A model generated the notes under the pieces. It saw nothing but the letters and a program-made list of their open reading frames with translations. It was not told the origin of the DNA and searched no databases. DNA of 64,000 nt. It comes from UBA10364 sp905182675. GTDB lineage: Bacteria > Bacteroidota > Bacteroidia > Flavobacteriales > Schleiferiaceae. The stretch is taken from assembly GCA_963933975.1 (NCBI GenBank), contig CAWVWE010000003.1:1-64000 (forward strand). Reading direction: 5' to 3'. Of this stretch, positions 8,903-17,271 are shown piece after piece. A program made the translations under genes and the position numbers. The number at the start of each line of letters is the position of its first letter. Positions within the stretch are counted from its first letter, which is position 1.

Positions 8903-9651
8903 TCTTCTTTTATTTTCAAAAACTCTGGTGCTTGTTCAATAGACACCATTATTTGGTCTAACAAATCATCATTCCCCTTAGAGAAGTCTAAATCTAAAGG
9001 ATCTTTAAAGGTAATATTTAACAAGTTACCGGTACTCTTCACAAACATACCCGTTTTATCGAATGCTCGACGAAAACCATTGATAACCACGGGAACGACC
9101 ACTGGATTCAATTCCCTTATCAAATGTACTGTTCCTCTTCTACCTTTAACAAAAGGGCGCGTAGTTCCTTGTGGAAACGTGATGGTCCAACCAGTTTCCA
9201 TAGCTCTTTTGATATTTTCAATATCCTTTGGATCCACAGACCTGTTGACGTTTTTCCCCGCTTCTCTCCAAGTTCTTTTTATACTAACAGAACCTGCGTA
9301 CTGCATGAGCTTCGGGAGAATCCCTTTTTTCATGGTCTCAGAGGCAGCGACAAAAAAGATATTCATTTTTGGCCTTAACAATGTAAACAGTGGCACCCTA
9401 TTGTAAACGCCGTTTTTAGCCGCATTAAATACCTGATACATAGCACTGACATCAGCGAAGTAGGTTTGATGGTTGGAGACGAACAAGACCCCTTTCTCAG
9501 GGAGGTCTTTAAGCTTTTCTGCACCGACAATTTGAACACTATTGAGCCTAAAGAATCTATACCATGTGACTAAACCAAACACCGAAATCACACTCCGCTT
9601 GATAAGCAAATTGTAACCAAAACTGTCTTTTTTAAATGGGTTGAGTGTCAT
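8899..9651 (-). CDS. 1-acyl-sn-glycerol-3-phosphate acyltransferase family protein (PlsC-like)
   Basis: A 250-residue membrane-associated acyltransferase. The catalytic NHxxxxD motif is NHQTYFAD at residues 60-67 and the second block is FPQGTTRP at 159-166. The usual Glu of the FPEGTR motif is Gln here, a variant that I associate with a Bacteroidota subgroup. PlsC proteins transfer an acyl chain to the sn-2 position of lysophosphatidate; related members acylate ornithine or glycine lipids, so the acceptor is open. It is the first gene of an operon with the two MbnP-like lipoproteins (4 bp overlap). Its promoter lies in the short gap after the Nudix gene. Confidence 0.8.
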   Translation of the reverse strand: MTLNPFKKDSFGYNLLIKRSVISVFGLVTWYRFFRLNSVQIVGAEKLKDLPEKGVLFVSNHQTYFADVSAMYQVFNAAKNGVYNRVPLFTLLRPKMNIFFVAASETMKKGILPKLMQYAGSVSIKRTWREAGKNVNRSVDPKDIENIKRAMETGWTITFPQGTTRPFVKGRRGTVHLIRELNPVVVPVVINGFRRAFDKTGMFVKSTGNLLNITFKDPLDLDFSKGNDDLLDQIMVSIEQAPEFLKIKEE

Positions 9652-9672
9652 TGCGAACTATTAGTGAGTGCC

Positions 9673-9705
9673 CAAAGGTAAAGCTTAGGACAATAGTGCG
9701 ATCAA
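9673..9705 (-). promoter_or_regulatory. promoter of the plsC-mbnP-like operon
   Basis: On the minus strand a TACCTTTG -7 element (9673-9680) is preceded by TTG at 9703-9705 with 22 bp spacing, close to the Bacteroidota TTG-N19-21-TAnnTTTG pattern. The leader to the ATG at 9651 would be about 20 nt. Confidence 0.45.
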
Positions 9706-10293
9706 TTCTGATGTAATGTTAGCAGTTGCTCCCCAAATAATTTCGTCATTCCAATGATAGGCTGGAACGTTCATTTTTCCCATTTTAGTTGAAATCTTGG
9801 CTTTACCCTCAAGTTCTCCTGAACAAAGTGCTTCTATTGGAATAGAAAAGGTGTACGCAACCTCCTCTGAATTAGTATTCAGATCTGGCAGGTGTCCCGC
9901 GAAGCTAACGTAAGGATAAACCACAAAGTTTGAAGGAGGTATATAGCACTCTGACAGACTTCTTATCACCTCTACATTCTGGTGTTTTAAACCTACCTCC
10001 TCCTCAGCCTCACGAAGCGCTGTATGCTTAAAACTACGATCAACAGATTCTTGCTTACCACCGGGGAAACTTACCTGACCTCCATGAGTGCCATTGTAAT
10101 CAGGCCTCTTCATAAAAAGCAACTCCAGATCATCAGGTCCCTGAAACACATGCAAAAGAACAGCCGCTTTATGAGCGCTATTGATTTTGGCCGCATTAGG
10201 CAAAATGAGCTTCCTATACCACGGCATCATTTTACGATGGCGGAATCCGTTTACTTCCTTATCCCTGATTTTCAAAAACTCTTCTTGGGTCAT
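9685..10293 (-). CDS. Nudix hydrolase, CoA pyrophosphatase type (NudL/YeaB-like)
   Basis: A 202-residue Nudix protein. The family-specific UPF0035 lead-in (MKRPDYNGTHGGQVSFPGG, residues 61-79) runs into the Nudix box with REAEEEVG at 94-101, the metal-binding glutamates. This combination marks CoA diphosphatases, which cleave CoA and acyl-CoA to 3',5'-ADP and (acyl-)4'-phosphopantetheine, a housekeeping task. It is transcribed alone, back to back with oxyR, and its 3' end precedes the promoter of the acyltransferase operon. The class is certain, the substrate is inferred from the UPF0035 signature. Confidence 0.87.
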   Translation of the reverse strand: MTQEEFLKIRDKEVNGFRHRKMMPWYRKLILPNAAKINSAHKAAVLLHVFQGPDDLELLFMKRPDYNGTHGGQVSFPGGKQESVDRSFKHTALREAEEEVGLKHQNVEVIRSLSECYIPPSNFVVYPYVSFAGHLPDLNTNSEEVAYTFSIPIEALCSGELEGKAKISTKMGKMNVPAYHWNDEIIWGATANITSELIALLS

Positions 10294-10338
10294 GCATTAA
10301 AAATACCGCAGATGTATGGGCTAAACGGAAACTAAGAG

Positions 10339-10346
10339 TATTTTTG
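10339..10346 (+). promoter_or_regulatory. -7 promoter element of oxyR
   Basis: TATTTTTG matches TAnnTTTG and leaves a leader of roughly 25-30 nt before the oxyR ATG. The -33 region has no clean TTG. Placed in the short gap shared with the divergent Nudix gene. Confidence 0.35.
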
Positions 10347-10377
10347 TTATCTATCAACAACTATGATCTGATAACAA

Positions 10378-11304
10378 ATGACTATAACTCAATATAAATA
10401 TATAGTAGCGGTGGATAATCACCGTCATTTTGCCCGAGCTGCAGAGGCTTGTTTTGTTACTCAACCCACACTGAGTATGCAAATTCAGAAACTTGAAGAA
10501 GAACTTGATATACTGGTGTTTGATAGATCAAAGCACCCAATAGTCCCGACACCACTCGGAGAAAAGTTGTTGGTTCAGGCCCGAAAGGTTATTTATGAGT
10601 CTGATGTGCTCCAGAATATGGCTAAACAAATCAAGGGCACCTTTGAAGGAGATCTACGATTGGCTGTTATTCCTACGGTTGCACCAAGTTTGCTTCCTAG
10701 GTTTATTCCAGAATTCACTAAAAAATACCCAAAGATTCGACTGCACGTGCAGGAAATGAAAACAGACGAGATGATAGACGCGCTTCGTCAAGACAAAATA
10801 GATGTTGGAATCGCGGCTACACCACTAGAAGAGAGAGGTATCATCGAAAGAGCAATGTATTGTGAGCCATTTATGGCTTTCGTTCCTGAATACCATGAAA
10901 TGACCAAGGATAAATTTCTACTTGCCTCTGAAATTAATGCTAAAGAACTGCTTCTGTTAAATGAAGGCCACTGTTTTAGAAATAGTGTATTAAAATTATG
11001 TCAAGGTCAATCGGAAAGAAACCAAGTGTTAAATATTGAAAGTGGGAATTTTGATACACTGGTGAAACTAGCCTATCGAGGAATGGGAATGACGTTGCTT
11101 CCCTACCTTACTGCGATAGATCTCCCGGATAAATATAGAAGCTTCATAAAGCCCATCGCAGAACCTACTCCTAGTAGAGAAATCAGTATTCTTCACTCCA
11201 GAACACAGCTAAAGCTAGAGTGGATTCAAGCACTGGAGACCATGATCATAGCACATCTTCCTGAAAAAGTACTGGAGGTACCTGAGGAGCTGGTTAAGCC
11301 ATAA
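10378..11304 (+). CDS. oxyR: OxyR, hydrogen-peroxide-sensing LysR-type regulator
   Basis: A 308-residue LysR-type activator: winged helix-turn-helix at about 1-60, regulatory domain behind it. The redox pair falls at Cys199 (in GHCFRNS) and Cys208 (in LKLC), the exact numbering and spacing of the E. coli OxyR disulfide that forms on peroxide exposure. That identity separates OxyR from other LysR proteins with confidence. OxyR normally switches on catalase, peroxiredoxin, Dps and related genes; none of those targets is in this window. It converges on, and overlaps by 11 bp, the anion-transporter gene. Confidence 0.93.
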   Translation: MTITQYKYIVAVDNHRHFARAAEACFVTQPTLSMQIQKLEEELDILVFDRSKHPIVPTPLGEKLLVQARKVIYESDVLQNMAKQIKGTFEGDLRLAVIPTVAPSLLPRFIPEFTKKYPKIRLHVQEMKTDEMIDALRQDKIDVGIAATPLEERGIIERAMYCEPFMAFVPEYHEMTKDKFLLASEINAKELLLLNEGHCFRNSVLKLCQGQSERNQVLNIESGNFDTLVKLAYRGMGMTLLPYLTAIDLPDKYRSFIKPIAEPTPSREISILHSRTQLKLEWIQALETMIIAHLPEKVLEVPEELVKP

Positions 11305-12697
11305 GACTCATAACATATGCCAAGAGGACTAACACAACCACAGAGATTACATTCATCACAATACCTCGAGATACCATATAAGGAATGGTTAGTTTTCCAG
11401 TAGAAAAAACAATGGCGTTTGGAGGAGTAGCCATTGGCAGCATGAAAGCACAACTTGCACCGAGCACTAGTGGAATCGTAAGTAATTCCATAGAGAAACC
11501 AAACGCGATACTAATGGTCAATACCAGCGGAAGTAACGCGCTTACTAAGGCCATATTACTCAGTAATTCTGTAGCGAACACTCCCAGTATAGCCATTACT
11601 ATCAACCAGAATAGTAACGATGTTTCACCAAAGCCTTGAAGCCATGTACTTAATTGATAAAACCACGTACTGTCTTGGAGTGTTCCTGCTAATGCCAAAC
11701 CTCCACCAAACAATAGTAATATCCCCCAAGGAAGTTTAGTGGTGTCACTCCAATCTAAAAGTGCTTTTTTAGATCCAGTACCTACAGAAAACAGGAGCAA
11801 CGCAGCCATTAACGATATACCGGTATCTGTCCAATTAATTTCCGTAAATACTTGTCCTAAATAAGGACGTACGATCCAAAGAACGGCTGTCGAAACAAAA
11901 ATAATTCCCACTTTTTTCTGTTCAATATTCAATGGACCAAGCTTGGCCCATTCTTCCTTGAGCCAAATAGACGTTTGACGTTCCTGATCCTCATTCAGTT
12001 CAGAATCTGACAGTCCACGCCGCAGCAAGAAAAAAGCAGTGAGACCTAATACCACAGTTGCTGTCAAGCCAATAGGTAACCATTCAATGAATCCAATTTC
12101 ACGATCGAGTCGTTCACTAAGAAATCCTGCGAAAATCAAATTTGGTGGCGTACCTATAAGCGTAGCCATACCCCCAATATTAGCTGACCAAGCGATACTT
12201 AATAAAATAGGTCGAGAAAGAGATTCTGATTTCTGTTTTGGTAAAACTGCTAAAACACTCGTGGCAATAGGGAGCATCATTATTGAAGTTGCCGTATTAG
12301 AAATCCACATGGACATAAATCCTGTACTTATCATAAATCCCGCCAATAAGCCGTGGTCCTGGGTACCTGTTTTATTTAAGATCCACAACGCAATTCGGTA
12401 ATGTAGGGCCGTTTTTTCCAACGCTAAAGCCAATACAAAGCCACCAAAGAACAAATACACCAAAGGATGGGCATAAAACGCACCCAACGACTTAGCCTCT
12501 GCTATACCAAGCAAGGGAAACATCAAAAGGGGCAAGAGCGCTGTGACCGCGAGATTCACTGTTTCCGTCATCCACCAAAGTAGCATCCAAACGGCTATTC
12601 CGAGCAACCAATATTCAGTTTCAAACTGACCCCAAGCGGCAAAAATAATTGCAGTTACAGGACCTAAGAGACGGATGATACGTGTACTTTTGTTCAT
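11294..12697 (-). CDS. SLC13/DASS-family sodium:anion symporter
   Basis: A 467-residue inner-membrane carrier with about 11-12 hydrophobic segments. The two DASS anion/sodium clamshell motifs are visible: SNTATSIMMLP with GTPPNLIF in the first half, and SNMALV with ATPPNAIVF in the second. Family members import dicarboxylates, citrate or sulfate with sodium. The open frame extends 73 codons further upstream, but that part is antisense to rdgB and has no membrane character, so I start at the ATG at 12697 (MNKSTRIIRLLG). The resulting gap to the divergent rdgB ATG is only 13 bp. Confidence 0.87.
   Translation of the reverse strand: MNKSTRIIRLLGPVTAIIFAAWGQFETEYWLLGIAVWMLLWWMTETVNLAVTALLPLLMFPLLGIAEAKSLGAFYAHPLVYLFFGGFVLALALEKTALHYRIALWILNKTGTQDHGLLAGFMISTGFMSMWISNTATSIMMLPIATSVLAVLPKQKSESLSRPILLSIAWSANIGGMATLIGTPPNLIFAGFLSERLDREIGFIEWLPIGLTATVVLGLTAFFLLRRGLSDSELNEDQERQTSIWLKEEWAKLGPLNIEQKKVGIIFVSTAVLWIVRPYLGQVFTEINWTDTGISLMAALLLFSVGTGSKKALLDWSDTTKLPWGILLLFGGGLALAGTLQDSTWFYQLSTWLQGFGETSLLFWLIVMAILGVFATELLSNMALVSALLPLVLTISIAFGFSMELLTIPLVLGASCAFMLPMATPPNAIVFSTGKLTIPYMVSRGIVMNVISVVVLVLLAYVMSLMA
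12685..12692 (+). promoter_or_regulatory. -7 promoter element of rdgB
   Basis: TACTTTTG matches TAnnTTTG and lies 18 nt before the rdgB ATG at 12711, inside the first codons of the divergent transporter gene. No TTG at the -33 position. Confidence 0.35.
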
Positions 12698-12710
12698 GAA
12701 AATAGCTGAT

Positions 12711-13283
12711 ATGAAATTGATTTTTGCCACACATAATCCCGGTAAGTTACAAGAGGTAAAGGAATTATTGGCTCCAAAATATGAGGTAATTGGGTTAACC
12801 GAGTTAAATGACCACGAAGACATTCCTGAAAACGAATCTACACTTGAAGGAAATGCACTTGTTAAAGCCCGTGCCATCTGGGAGAAATACCAATTATCAT
12901 GTTTTTCAGATGACACAGGTCTAGAAATCGATGCTCTTCATGGTGCACCTGGCGTATTAAGTGCGCGTTATGGAGGAATAGAAAAAGATCCAGACTTAAA
13001 TATGGACAAAGTACTTGCGGAGTTATCCGATGTTGAATTAAGAACGGCACAGTTCAGAACGTCCATTGCATTAATTATAAACGGACAAGAGCAACTTTTC
13101 CATGGCGTGGTAAAAGGCACCATACGTAAAAATAGGTCTGGTGGCGATGGGTTTGGATATGATCCAATTTTTCAACCTGACGGCTATCAGACAACTTTTG
13201 CTGAAATGAGTAATTCAGCGAAAAACAAAATAAGCCATAGAGGTATGGCCATAGCTGCACTAGTTGAATTTCTCAAAGAATAA
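12711..13283 (+). CDS. rdgB: RdgB/HAM1 XTP/dITP pyrophosphatase
   Basis: A 190-residue house-cleaning enzyme that hydrolyses dITP, XTP and similar non-canonical purine triphosphates, keeping them out of DNA. Family motifs are in order: FATHNPGKL at the N-terminus, the FSDDTGLEIDAL stretch, PGVLSARYGG, and the C-terminal GFGYDPIF...SHRG segment. I start at the ATG at 12711 (MKLIFATHN), which fits the family N-terminus; in-frame codons upstream at 12675 and 12696 would extend it by 12 or 5 residues. It is convergent with rsmD across only 10 bp. Confidence 0.93.
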   Translation: MKLIFATHNPGKLQEVKELLAPKYEVIGLTELNDHEDIPENESTLEGNALVKARAIWEKYQLSCFSDDTGLEIDALHGAPGVLSARYGGIEKDPDLNMDKVLAELSDVELRTAQFRTSIALIINGQEQLFHGVVKGTIRKNRSGGDGFGYDPIFQPDGYQTTFAEMSNSAKNKISHRGMAIAALVEFLKE

Positions 13284-13293
13284 AAATAAGTGC

Positions 13294-13845
13294 TTACTCG
13301 TTGTCTAAGTCTTCTAATCGCGAGAAAAAACTAAAATTAACATTACCATAGCGACGCTGCTCCAAAAAGCCTGGTAAATGACTGAGGTCAGTCTCATCAC
13401 TATGTTCTATGACGGCACTACCCTCTGGAGACAGCATACTCCGCTCTATAATACTTCGAGCTAAGTCCTCGTAAAACTCATAGTCATACGGTGGATCAGC
13501 AAAAACGATGTCATAGGAAGTGGAACTGCGCTGGACCCATTTTAAACAATCCGCTTGTACCGTCTGAATTTGAATACCTAGCTCCTCAGAAGTTTTAGCT
13601 ATAAATCTGGTACAGTCTTTACTGATATCCACTGCGGTTAAGGCTACGACGCCCCTAGATGCAAATTCATAGCAAATGTTACCTGTACCGGCAAACAGGT
13701 CTATAATCCTAAGATCTTCAAAATAGAATCGATTGCTTAGAATATTAAAAAGACCCTCTTTACCAAAGTCTGTAGTTGGGCGCGTTGGAAGATTTTTTGG
13801 GGCAATGATGCGCTTTCCTCGCCATTTTCCACTTACTATTCTCAT
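13294..13845 (-). CDS. rsmD: 16S rRNA (guanine(966)-N(2))-methyltransferase RsmD
   Basis: A 183-residue Rossmann-fold methyltransferase that modifies G966 of 16S rRNA during 30S assembly. Motifs: MRIVSGKWRGK at the start, the RPTTDFGKEGLFN stretch, SAM-binding DLFAGTGN, and the catalytic DPPYDY (the NPPY equivalent). The ATG at 13845 gives the family N-terminus and makes a 4 bp ATGA overlap with the upstream DUF3822 gene; the frame itself opens 12 codons earlier. Length is normal. Confidence 0.92.
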   Translation of the reverse strand: MRIVSGKWRGKRIIAPKNLPTRPTTDFGKEGLFNILSNRFYFEDLRIIDLFAGTGNICYEFASRGVVALTAVDISKDCTRFIAKTSEELGIQIQTVQADCLKWVQRSSTSYDIVFADPPYDYEFYEDLARSIIERSMLSPEGSAVIEHSDETDLSHLPGFLEQRRYGNVNFSFFSRLEDLDNE

Positions 13846-14639
13846 AATCTTAAAATTGTGGCGAAAGCAGTAGCATCCCATGGTCCAAAAGCACTACTCT
13901 TTTGCCCCCATTCTTTACTCTTAAATAAATGTACATCACCAAAATATGGTGATATAAACTCTAAATATCCAGCAGCCTGTGTACCACTTAATTCTATTTG
14001 TAAGGATTTCCTGTCCCAATTCAACTGTTCAGAAGCATTGGCAATATGATATAAAAGCTCGTCTTTGTTCTCACAAGGAAATGAGTTGACCAATTCCCAA
14101 ACTTTCCCTTGTCCTGCCATGATTAAAACAGTAGAGCCAAACAAGTGAATCCACATTTTGGGTTTTGAACTAAGGGTTATACGCTCCATTTGAGCCAACC
14201 AATTATGACGAACCTCTAACCCATCGGATTTTAATTGGTCCAAAATCAACGGATCGACAAAGGCGTGAACCTCCATAGAAAGGGCTTTACTTTGAAAGAT
14301 AGAATTCGCTTGAGCTCCCAAAGCATGGGTTGTCCATTCCGTATTATCACCTCGAAATTCAGTAGGTAAAATAACCGCAGAAGGTGCCTCCACCGTCAAA
14401 ATTATTTGCTTCGGTCTTACAGGAAAAGAAACCAATAAATCGTCGACAGCCGTCCGGGTAAGTTCTTTACTGGGTATGAATCCTGATAAGTAAAGCTGTC
14501 TAGTGGTTTTATTTCGTACCAAAAAAGAAAGTCCATCCTGCTCAAGCAGAATGGACAATGTGCTTTCCTCGGCCTTCGCGTTTTGGAAGGCTGGGTCTAT
14601 ATTATTCTGCTTTACAGTAAGAGTTCTCGTAGTTACCAC
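13842..14639 (-). CDS. DUF3822-family protein
   Basis: A 265-residue protein that I match to DUF3822, a Bacteroidota family commonly found immediately before rsmD, and here coupled to it by a 4 bp overlap. The fold looks like an ASKHA/PilM-type ATPase relative, but no nucleotide-binding motif is readable. The only in-frame start is a GTG at 14639, which overlaps the upstream gene by 38 bp; the conserved domain seems to begin around residue 25 (TLSILLEQDG), so the true start may lie somewhat inside. Function unknown; link to ribosome maturation is only suggested by position. Confidence 0.7.
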   Translation of the reverse strand: MVTTRTLTVKQNNIDPAFQNAKAEESTLSILLEQDGLSFLVRNKTTRQLYLSGFIPSKELTRTAVDDLLVSFPVRPKQIILTVEAPSAVILPTEFRGDNTEWTTHALGAQANSIFQSKALSMEVHAFVDPLILDQLKSDGLEVRHNWLAQMERITLSSKPKMWIHLFGSTVLIMAGQGKVWELVNSFPCENKDELLYHIANASEQLNWDRKSLQIELSGTQAAGYLEFISPYFGDVHLFKSKEWGQKSSAFGPWDATAFATILRL

Positions 14640-15234
14640 TAATTGTAGGTTCAGTTAAGGAGCCAATAGTCAAGGTCTTGCTAGCATCTTTGCTATAGGC
14701 TTGCGGAAAATCCTTAGCAATATCAGCAAAAATTACGTCGTATCCAGCAGTAACCTCGAAGGTCGCAACATCTACGCCATTTTTCGTGATTTCACTAGCG
14801 TCCATTGCAAACGTAGAGTCTGTCCCTGAGATGGTCATTAAATTACTCGCAATAAAACCTTCTCCAAAGAGCTGCATTCCAACCTGCTCTTTTCCTAGAA
14901 CACGGATAATTACAGAATCTTTGCTCATATCCTTCTGGTATATTCTGTCGTAGTACATGAAATTAGTGTCCTTGCGCTCGATAATACTGATGTAACCCGT
15001 GTCTACAAAACCTACCAACTCTATTATGGATGAACAAAAACCTCCGTTTTCACTTTTGTAAGCCAGTTGAGCCTCACGAATATTTTCTAACTGTTCCGTT
15101 ACATCACATAATCTCACACGCTCAATGCGCTGAAATTTAATAGGTTGCATGATACTTTTGTAAATGCGTGTCGTTAAATACGCTGAGAGTAGAATAAGAA
15201 CTACTTTAATTCCGAGTTGTACCTTTGAATTCAT
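14602..15234 (-). CDS. single-pass membrane protein of unknown function
   Basis: A 210-residue protein with one hydrophobic helix near the N-terminus (about 7-25, VQLGIKVVLILLSAYL) and a soluble remainder that would face the periplasm. The segment after the helix, QPIKFQRIERVRLCDVTEQLENIREAQ by composition, resembles the amphipathic start of a pilin-like or coiled-coil region and is followed by Tyr/Asp-rich strands. I recognise no family. It is first in the run with DUF3822 and rsmD; the 38 bp overlap suggests coupled translation. Confidence 0.65.
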   Translation of the reverse strand: MNSKVQLGIKVVLILLSAYLTTRIYKSIMQPIKFQRIERVRLCDVTEQLENIREAQLAYKSENGGFCSSIIELVGFVDTGYISIIERKDTNFMYYDRIYQKDMSKDSVIIRVLGKEQVGMQLFGEGFIASNLMTISGTDSTFAMDASEITKNGVDVATFEVTAGYDVIFADIAKDFPQAYSKDASKTLTIGSLTEPTISGNYENSYCKAE

Positions 15235-15258
15235 GGGCTAAATCAACATTAATGCGCT

Positions 15259-15266
15259 CAAAACTA
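15259..15266 (-). promoter_or_regulatory. -7 promoter element of the DUF3822-rsmD run
   Basis: TAGTTTTG on the minus strand matches TAnnTTTG, 24 nt before the ATG at 15234. It sits in the 45 bp gap shared with the divergent helicase gene. No well-spaced TTG was found. Confidence 0.3.
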
Positions 15267-15279
15267 CAATAATTTTCAA

Positions 15280-16701
15280 TTGCTCGCACCTCAAAACACA
15301 TACTCTGACTTAAAAGGATTTTTTCCCTTTGATCCAACGGAGGATCAAGATGCGTTATTACGTAAACTCGCCGTCTATCTTAGTATTAAACGTATGATGC
15401 CGGAGGTGCTTATTATCAAGGGATATGCAGGGACGGGGAAAACCACCATACTAAGAAGCGTTGTGGCCGCTCATAAAAAACACAAGAGGAAAATCCTTCT
15501 CATGGCGCCAACCGGACGCGCAGCAAAAGTGATTAGTGGCGCGACAGGAAGTAAAGCCTATACCATTCACCGAAGTCTATATCGTCCCAAGGTCGGAAGT
15601 GGTGGTTCAGCGAGTTTTGTCTTAGCAGGTAATCCACATAAGAATACAACCTTCGTCATTGATGAAGCCGGTTTGGTCGCCACTAAAAATGATGCTACCC
15701 TAGGTGGAAATTCGCTACTCGAAGATTTATTACAATTTGTTTTCACGGACCCATCTAATGGGCTGATTTTAGTGGGCGATCCAGCGCAGTTACCACCCGT
15801 AGGTCAACCTAAGAGTCCCGCCTTGGATGCCAACTATTTTATAAGTACTGGGATAAATGCAATAGAACATACGCTAAGAATGGTCGTCCGCCAAGCTTTA
15901 GATAGTTTTATCCTTAAGAATGCCACTTCACTGCGGAAACTCATTGAAGAGGAATCTTCTGATGCTCCATTGTTCGAAACAGGGCCCGATTTTATTAAAG
16001 TAGAAGATGGACACCATTTACAAGAGGTGTTTGAGCAACTATATAGCTCTAATAGCCAAGGAAATACCATGATCGTTAGGAGTAATAAAAAAGCCAACAG
16101 CTACAATCAGGGTATTAGAGGTCGCATTAAATTTCAAGAAGATCAAATCTCCGCAGGCGATCAGTTTATGGTGGTTAAGAACAATTACTTCTGGCTTCCT
16201 CAAGAAAGTGCTATGGGTTTTATTGCCAATGGAGAAATTGGTCAAATCCGATCGATAAGAAATATTCATGAGCGCTACGGCCTTACCTACTGCGAGGCGA
16301 CTGTTGTTTTTGAAGACTATCCTGATCAAAATGCCATTGACGTATTGCTCAATTTGACCACGTTGACTTCAGAAGGACCTGCCTTATCCAGCGTGCAAAG
16401 CAATACTTTATACGAACAAATGATGGCTAAGTTTGCTTATTTGAGAACGAAGGGCAAAATGTATGAAGCAGTTAAAAATGACCCTTATTTCAATGCCTTA
16501 CAAGTGAAATTCAGTTATGTCATCACCTGTCATAAAAGCCAAGGTGGGCAATGGGAAAAAGTGATTATTGAACATCCTTATCTCCCCGATGGTCCATCAC
16601 CTATTTATTACAAGTGGCTATATACGGCGATTACTAGAGCGAGCCAAACAACCTATTTAGTCGGTTTTCCGGAGCAATGGTTCTCCGAAGTATCTTTGTA
16701 G
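15280..16701 (+). CDS. superfamily 1B DNA helicase, RecD2/Dda-like
   Basis: A 473-residue ATP-dependent helicase. Walker A GYAGTGKTT is at residues 48-56, the DEAG box and the LVGDPAQLPPVG motif follow, and the last third holds TCHKSQGGQW (motif V/VI lead) and YTAITRA (motif VI). No nuclease or RecBC partner is present, so this is a stand-alone 5'-3' helicase of the Dda/Pif1/RecD2 group, probably helping at stalled forks or in recombination. The start is a TTG at 15280 because the next Met is beyond residue 35 and the FDPTEDQ segment before Walker A is needed. Reading is good apart from the start codon. Confidence 0.85.
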   Translation: MLAPQNTYSDLKGFFPFDPTEDQDALLRKLAVYLSIKRMMPEVLIIKGYAGTGKTTILRSVVAAHKKHKRKILLMAPTGRAAKVISGATGSKAYTIHRSLYRPKVGSGGSASFVLAGNPHKNTTFVIDEAGLVATKNDATLGGNSLLEDLLQFVFTDPSNGLILVGDPAQLPPVGQPKSPALDANYFISTGINAIEHTLRMVVRQALDSFILKNATSLRKLIEEESSDAPLFETGPDFIKVEDGHHLQEVFEQLYSSNSQGNTMIVRSNKKANSYNQGIRGRIKFQEDQISAGDQFMVVKNNYFWLPQESAMGFIANGEIGQIRSIRNIHERYGLTYCEATVVFEDYPDQNAIDVLLNLTTLTSEGPALSSVQSNTLYEQMMAKFAYLRTKGKMYEAVKNDPYFNALQVKFSYVITCHKSQGGQWEKVIIEHPYLPDGPSPIYYKWLYTAITRASQTTYLVGFPEQWFSEVSL

Positions 16702-16715
16702 TCTAATTACAGATC

Positions 16716-17270
16716 ATGAAATATTACATTGCTAAACTGGTTTTTTTCGTTACCGGATGGAAATTAGAAACCGCAGCAGAACTTATAGAGCGCGCTAAAA
16801 ACACGGTCACTGTTGCTGCACCACATACTTCAAATCAGGACTTTATCTTCTCCTTAGGAGCTTTTTGGTTGATGAGGTTGCCCTTAAAGTTTTTAATTAA
16901 AGACCGTTACACAAAGTGGTACTTTTTAGGGTTCTTTACCTGGTTAGGTGGAATTGGAGTAAGTAGAATTCAAAGGAAAAACTTAGTGGGTTACAGTGTG
17001 GAATTGTTAGAAATGACCAATTACAATCTTATGCTTGCTCCCGAGGGCACGAGAAAGAAAGTAGACAAATGGAAAACTGGTTTCTATCATATAGCTAAAG
17101 AAGCAGGGGTTAACATCAGCCTTGGCTATCTGGATTACTCCATGAAACGAGCCGGATTACTCGCCGTTTTAAGTCCTGACAACTTGGAATCTACCTTGAG
17201 TGAGATCGAAGCTTATTATGCACCTGTCAAAGGGAAAAAACCAGAGAATTACAATCTAAAGATTTACTAG
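16716..17270 (+). CDS. PlsC-like acyltransferase, short form
   Basis: A 184-residue protein with the acyltransferase HTSNQD motif (near residue 37) and APEGTRKK (near 109), the two active-site blocks of the PlsC family, in a compressed frame without an extra C-terminal domain. It follows the helicase gene by 14 bp and ends 1 bp before the HsdR_N-type gene, so the three may be one transcript. It differs from the longer PlsC at 8899-9651 by HTSN instead of NHQT and EGTR instead of QGTT. Likely an inner-membrane lysophospholipid or ornithine-lipid acyltransferase; acceptor unknown. Confidence 0.82.
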   Translation: MKYYIAKLVFFVTGWKLETAAELIERAKNTVTVAAPHTSNQDFIFSLGAFWLMRLPLKFLIKDRYTKWYFLGFFTWLGGIGVSRIQRKNLVGYSVELLEMTNYNLMLAPEGTRKKVDKWKTGFYHIAKEAGVNISLGYLDYSMKRAGLLAVLSPDNLESTLSEIEAYYAPVKGKKPENYNLKIY

Positions 17271-17271
17271 G

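Noticed and set aside
12698..12916. A 73-codon extension at the start of the anion transporter
   Set aside because: It is antisense to rdgB, lacks membrane character and does not match family starts; the ATG at 12697 is better.
13882..14049. Plus-strand short open frames within the DUF3822 gene
   Set aside because: They are antisense frames with no start signal or conservation.
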